34,034 nt of DNA from contig JAAZNW010000074.1 in NCBI GenBank assembly GCA_012798065.1, forward strand, positions 1 to 34,034, given 5' to 3'. Positions 32,757-34,034 of the stretch are shown one piece after another (the stretch's first letter is position 1; the number at the start of each line of letters is the position of its first letter). The notes beneath the pieces were generated by a model. That model did no database searches, had not been told where the DNA came from, and was given only the letters and a program-made list of their open reading frames with translations. Both the position numbers and the translations under genes were made by a program. This DNA is from Chloroflexota bacterium (GTDB taxonomy: Bacteria; Chloroflexota; Anaerolineae; Anaerolineales; Anaerolineaceae).

Positions 32757-33368
32757 ATGGACGAACAGGCTTTGGTCGCAGACGCGCTGCAAGGAAATGT
32801 AGACGCTTTCAACCGTCTGGTGCTGGCATACCAGGACATGGCTTTTAACCTTGCTTTCCGCATGCTGAACGATGATGACCTGGCGGCCGACGCGGTGCAA
32901 AACGCTTTTCTTTCTGCTTACCGCAACCTGCGCGCTTACCGCGGAGGTTCGTTCAAAGCCTGGGTGATGCGCATGGTTACCAATGGTTGTTACGACGAAC
33001 TGCGCCGCCAGAAACGCCGACCCACGATTCCGCTTGAACCGCAGAACCCAGAAGATGGCGAGGAAATTGAATCTGCCGATTGGCTGGCTTCTGATGACCC
33101 CCAACCCGAACAGGCTTTTGACCAGGCGGAGCTTGAACACGCCCTGCAGCACTGCCTGGAAAACCTGCCGCCTGACTTTCGCGCGGTGGTCGTTTTGACT
33201 GATGTGCAGGGGATGGATTATGAAGAAGTCTCACGGGCGGTGCGCACGCCGCTTGGAACGGTGAAAAGCCGGCTGGCGCGCGCCAGGCAGAGACTGCGTG
33301 ATTGCCTGCGGCAATTTCAGGAACTTCTGCCTGCTCAATTTCGTCTTACCGGTGGAGAACGCCGATGA
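32757..33368 (+). CDS. ECF-type RNA polymerase sigma factor
   Basis: Sigma-70 family factor of 203 residues with regions 2 and 4 only. Region 2 (about 10-80) contains DMAFNLAFRMLNDDDLAADAVQNAFLSAYRNL, core DDLAADAVQNAFL, and WVMRMVTNGCYDELRR. Region 4 (about 125-185) contains LPPDFRAVVVLTDVQGMDYEEVSRAV, core LPPDFRAVVVLTD, and GTVKSRLARARQRLRD. TAAAAT at 32742-32747 lies nine bases before the ATG and there is no clear ribosome binding site, so the transcript is near-leaderless. Its TGA overlaps the next ATG as ATGA, pairing it with a putative anti-sigma factor. Confidence 0.92.
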   Translation: MDEQALVADALQGNVDAFNRLVLAYQDMAFNLAFRMLNDDDLAADAVQNAFLSAYRNLRAYRGGSFKAWVMRMVTNGCYDELRRQKRRPTIPLEPQNPEDGEEIESADWLASDDPQPEQAFDQAELEHALQHCLENLPPDFRAVVVLTDVQGMDYEEVSRAVRTPLGTVKSRLARARQRLRDCLRQFQELLPAQFRLTGGERR

Positions 33369-34034
33369 CTGAGAGATTGACCAGCAGAGACTGGATACTG
33401 ATTTCAGCCTACCTTGACGCGCGCCTTTCACCCGCAGCGTTAACCCGCGTAGAAAAGCGCATCCAGGAGGACGCTCACTTTAAGCGATCTCTCGAAGAAG
33501 TCGCGCGATTGAAGCAATTACTGGCTGCGCTACCCCAAAAACGCGCGCCGCGAAATTTCACCCTTGCGCCTGAAAAAGCGCAAAAACCGCTGCGCGGATT
33601 GTGGCTTCAACTAGCGTTGAGTTTTGTGTCTATCACCGCGTCAATTCTTCTGGTGCTGGTTTTTTCCTTTAACTATTTAGGCATGGGCTTGGCTCGCCAG
33701 GCGGCCGCCCCGCGGGCAGAAATCGCCGCCATGGAAGGCGCTGCTGAAGAGGCTCCAGCGCCAATGATCATCAATTGGAATCCGTCAGGTGGACTGGGCG
33801 GAGGAGCAGCAGAAGCCAAGAGCCCCTATACAGGGATCGATGGTATCGGAGGGCCGGGTTTTCCTGTTGCTGAACCGGGTATAGGCGGCGGACCAGTTGA
33901 ACCAGCTGTTCCTGAATTACCTCCCGGCGTTGACCCACAGCCCGTGATGAACGAGGAGCCTGAGCCGCCTGCTTATGATGAACCCGCGCCCGCCGCACTG
34001 GAGGGCGAACCGGTTTCAGACGCTGACCTTTCTA
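33365..34034 (+). CDS. Putative membrane anti-sigma factor, 3' end beyond the window
   Basis: The ATG at 33365 overlaps the sigma-factor stop. The frame stays open to the window end (223 codons), so it is partial. Residues 1-60 are a charged helical domain (ISAYLDARLSPAALTRVEKRIQ) like the sigma-binding part of anti-sigma factors. It is followed by PRNFTLAPEKA and one transmembrane helix at about 78-104. The outside part is rich in Pro, Gly, Ala and Glu. The zinc-binding HxxxCxxC motif of the common ZAS class is absent. Role inferred from coupling to the ECF sigma gene. Confidence 0.75.
   Translation, partial: MTERLTSRDWILISAYLDARLSPAALTRVEKRIQEDAHFKRSLEEVARLKQLLAALPQKRAPRNFTLAPEKAQKPLRGLWLQLALSFVSITASILLVLVFSFNYLGMGLARQAAAPRAEIAAMEGAAEEAPAPMIINWNPSGGLGGGAAEAKSPYTGIDGIGGPGFPVAEPGIGGGPVEPAVPELPPGVDPQPVMNEEPEPPAYDEPAPAALEGEPVSDADLS

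Noticed and set aside
1..34034. CRISPR arrays, insertion sequences, prophage or integrase genes
   Set aside because: No spaced direct-repeat array, transposase, integrase or phage structural gene was found in the window.

Overview
The window looks like a chromosomal segment of a Chloroflexota bacterium, most likely an Anaerolineae-type organism. This rests on overall gene content and protein style: fused ECF ATPase, ThiN/ThiB/ThiP/ThiQ behind a TPP riboswitch, PIN-TRAM/cysS/rlmB synteny, and an ECF sigma/anti-sigma pair without a zinc finger. The species cannot be named from sequence alone. Coding density is high. Many genes start with TTG or GTG, and four-base stop/start overlaps are frequent.

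Layout: 64-3944 holds a DUF2807 protein, an ECF vitamin-transporter S component and, convergent to it, EcfT plus a fused double ATPase EcfA. 4126-7135 is a polar amino-acid ABC importer (binding lipoprotein, permease, ATPase, permease), tail-to-tail with a threonine/serine dehydratase (7121-8110). 8111-8642 carries an unassigned structured-RNA candidate, a consensus promoter and a TPP riboswitch whose expression platform hides the thiN ribosome binding site. 8643-13126 is the thiamine operon thiN-thiB-thiP-thiQ. 13166-14717 (minus) is a three-gene membrane-protein operon ending in a 55-residue protein. A mini-ORF with two hairpins (about 14840-14972) precedes peptidase T (15161-16390). A DMT-type transporter follows.

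17526-22275 (minus) is the most unusual part. A Crp/Fnr regulator without cysteines lies upstream of a four-gene operon: a 12-helix NorB/heme-copper-oxidase-like protein with an altered metal-ligand set, a pseudo-formylglycine-generating-enzyme lipoprotein, a heme O synthase-type prenyltransferase and an unknown six-helix protein. An FNR/DNR-type box sits about 42 bases upstream of the operon's predicted start, as at a class II activated promoter. The likely reading is a respiratory or NO-handling system controlled by NO or redox state.

22332-25052 holds a MOCOS-like class V aminotransferase, a small membrane protein and a UbiE/MenG-type methyltransferase. 25456-26610 is an accessory Fic protein. 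26774-26846 is tRNA-Glu(CTC) with its own promoter and terminator. 27049-30302 is the housekeeping run PIN/TRAM-cysS-rlmB. 30590-32361 (minus) is serS plus a DUF456 gene under a T-box with a UCC specifier. The window ends in an ECF sigma factor and the start of its putative anti-sigma factor.
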